A stretch of 14,728 nucleotides of DNA from Spirogloea muscicola. Lineage: Eukaryota > Streptophyta > Zygnematophyceae > Spirogloeales > Spirogloeaceae. The stretch covers positions 12,211 through 26,938 of the forward strand of contig WELB01000274.1 in assembly GCA_009602725.1 (NCBI GenBank). Direction: 5' to 3'. This document shows positions 14,431-14,728 of the stretch, piece after piece; positions within the stretch are counted from its first letter, which is position 1; each line of letters starts with the position of its first letter. The notes below the pieces were generated by a model. It ran no database searches. It saw nothing but the letters and a program-made list of their open reading frames with translations, and had not been told where the DNA came from. Made by a program: the position numbers and the translations under genes.

Positions 14431-14728
14431 GGACTGGCGAATGAGAGGGCGGACGGGAGGCTCTGCTGCCAGCTCCTGGGGCGGGCAGGGGGGCAGGCGG
14501 GCTGGCCCGACCGGCGCGGCAGGGGCCGACGACAGCGGCGGGGCCGAGGCAAACCCAAGGATGGGAAGTAGGCCTTTCCCACACTGGGAGAGGCACCGTT
14601 TCCAAACGAAGGCGACGGCTGTGAGGCGGGCCACTAGCGCCCCCCGCGGCCGGGCTGCCCACCTCCCGGCGCCGCCTGCCCACCACCCTCGGCGCCTCGC
14701 GCGCGCTGTGCGGCCGAGCCGCGGCGGG
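14431..14728. other. Very GC-rich window end, no recognisable feature
   Basis: G/C-dominated sequence upstream of copy 11 on the minus strand. It may be more of the same element, but no block matches the other copies. Confidence 0.35.

Overview
This is eukaryotic nuclear DNA, GC-rich and crowded with repeats, most likely from the green plant lineage (a streptophyte alga or an early-diverging land plant). Three things point that way: spliceosomal introns of about 60-150 nt; a type III polyketide synthase with an intron at the position classically conserved in plant chalcone synthase-like genes; and a secreted protein that joins a pollen Ole e 1-like domain to a Root_cap domain, two families known mainly from plants. 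The exact organism cannot be read from the window.

Layout. 1-2440 holds decayed repeat copies, a long pyrimidine-rich stretch and a trinucleotide repeat. 2858-4718 (minus) is a complete six-exon type III polyketide synthase gene that splices to exactly 410 codons plus stop, with the Cys-His-Asn triad at residues 193, 330 and 363. Its upstream flank carries a purine-rich G-quadruplex-type motif. 4987-7332 mixes C/T-rich low-complexity DNA with retroelement 3' ends. 7333-9019 contains ORFs I do not recognise. 9020-11520 is a dense cluster of retroelement 3' fragments in alternating orientation. 11764-13214 (plus) is the Ole e 1-like/Root_cap gene, which has two conventional introns, a 15-nt GT...AG insert carrying an in-frame stop, and a one-base frameshift. 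13690-14430 is another retroelement 3' end (minus).

The strongest signal outside the two host genes is one repeat family. At least eleven fragments end in the same short peptide, approximately (S/N)DLLLLTRGY followed by a stop. In longer copies this is preceded by a region that resembles the restriction-like endonuclease end of a non-LTR retrotransposon. After the stop come short hairpin modules, mainly built around GGGCTGGC...CAGCCC, which occur in several subtypes, sometimes two or three in a row. No reverse transcriptase domain lies in the window, so the copies look 5'-truncated.

The two host genes are on opposite strands about 7 kb apart, and nothing suggests they work together. The synthase probably makes a polyketide or alkyl-pyrone-type product from an acyl-CoA starter; the Root_cap protein is probably secreted to the wall or extracellular matrix. 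Domain assignments are from recognition of motifs; no database search was run.
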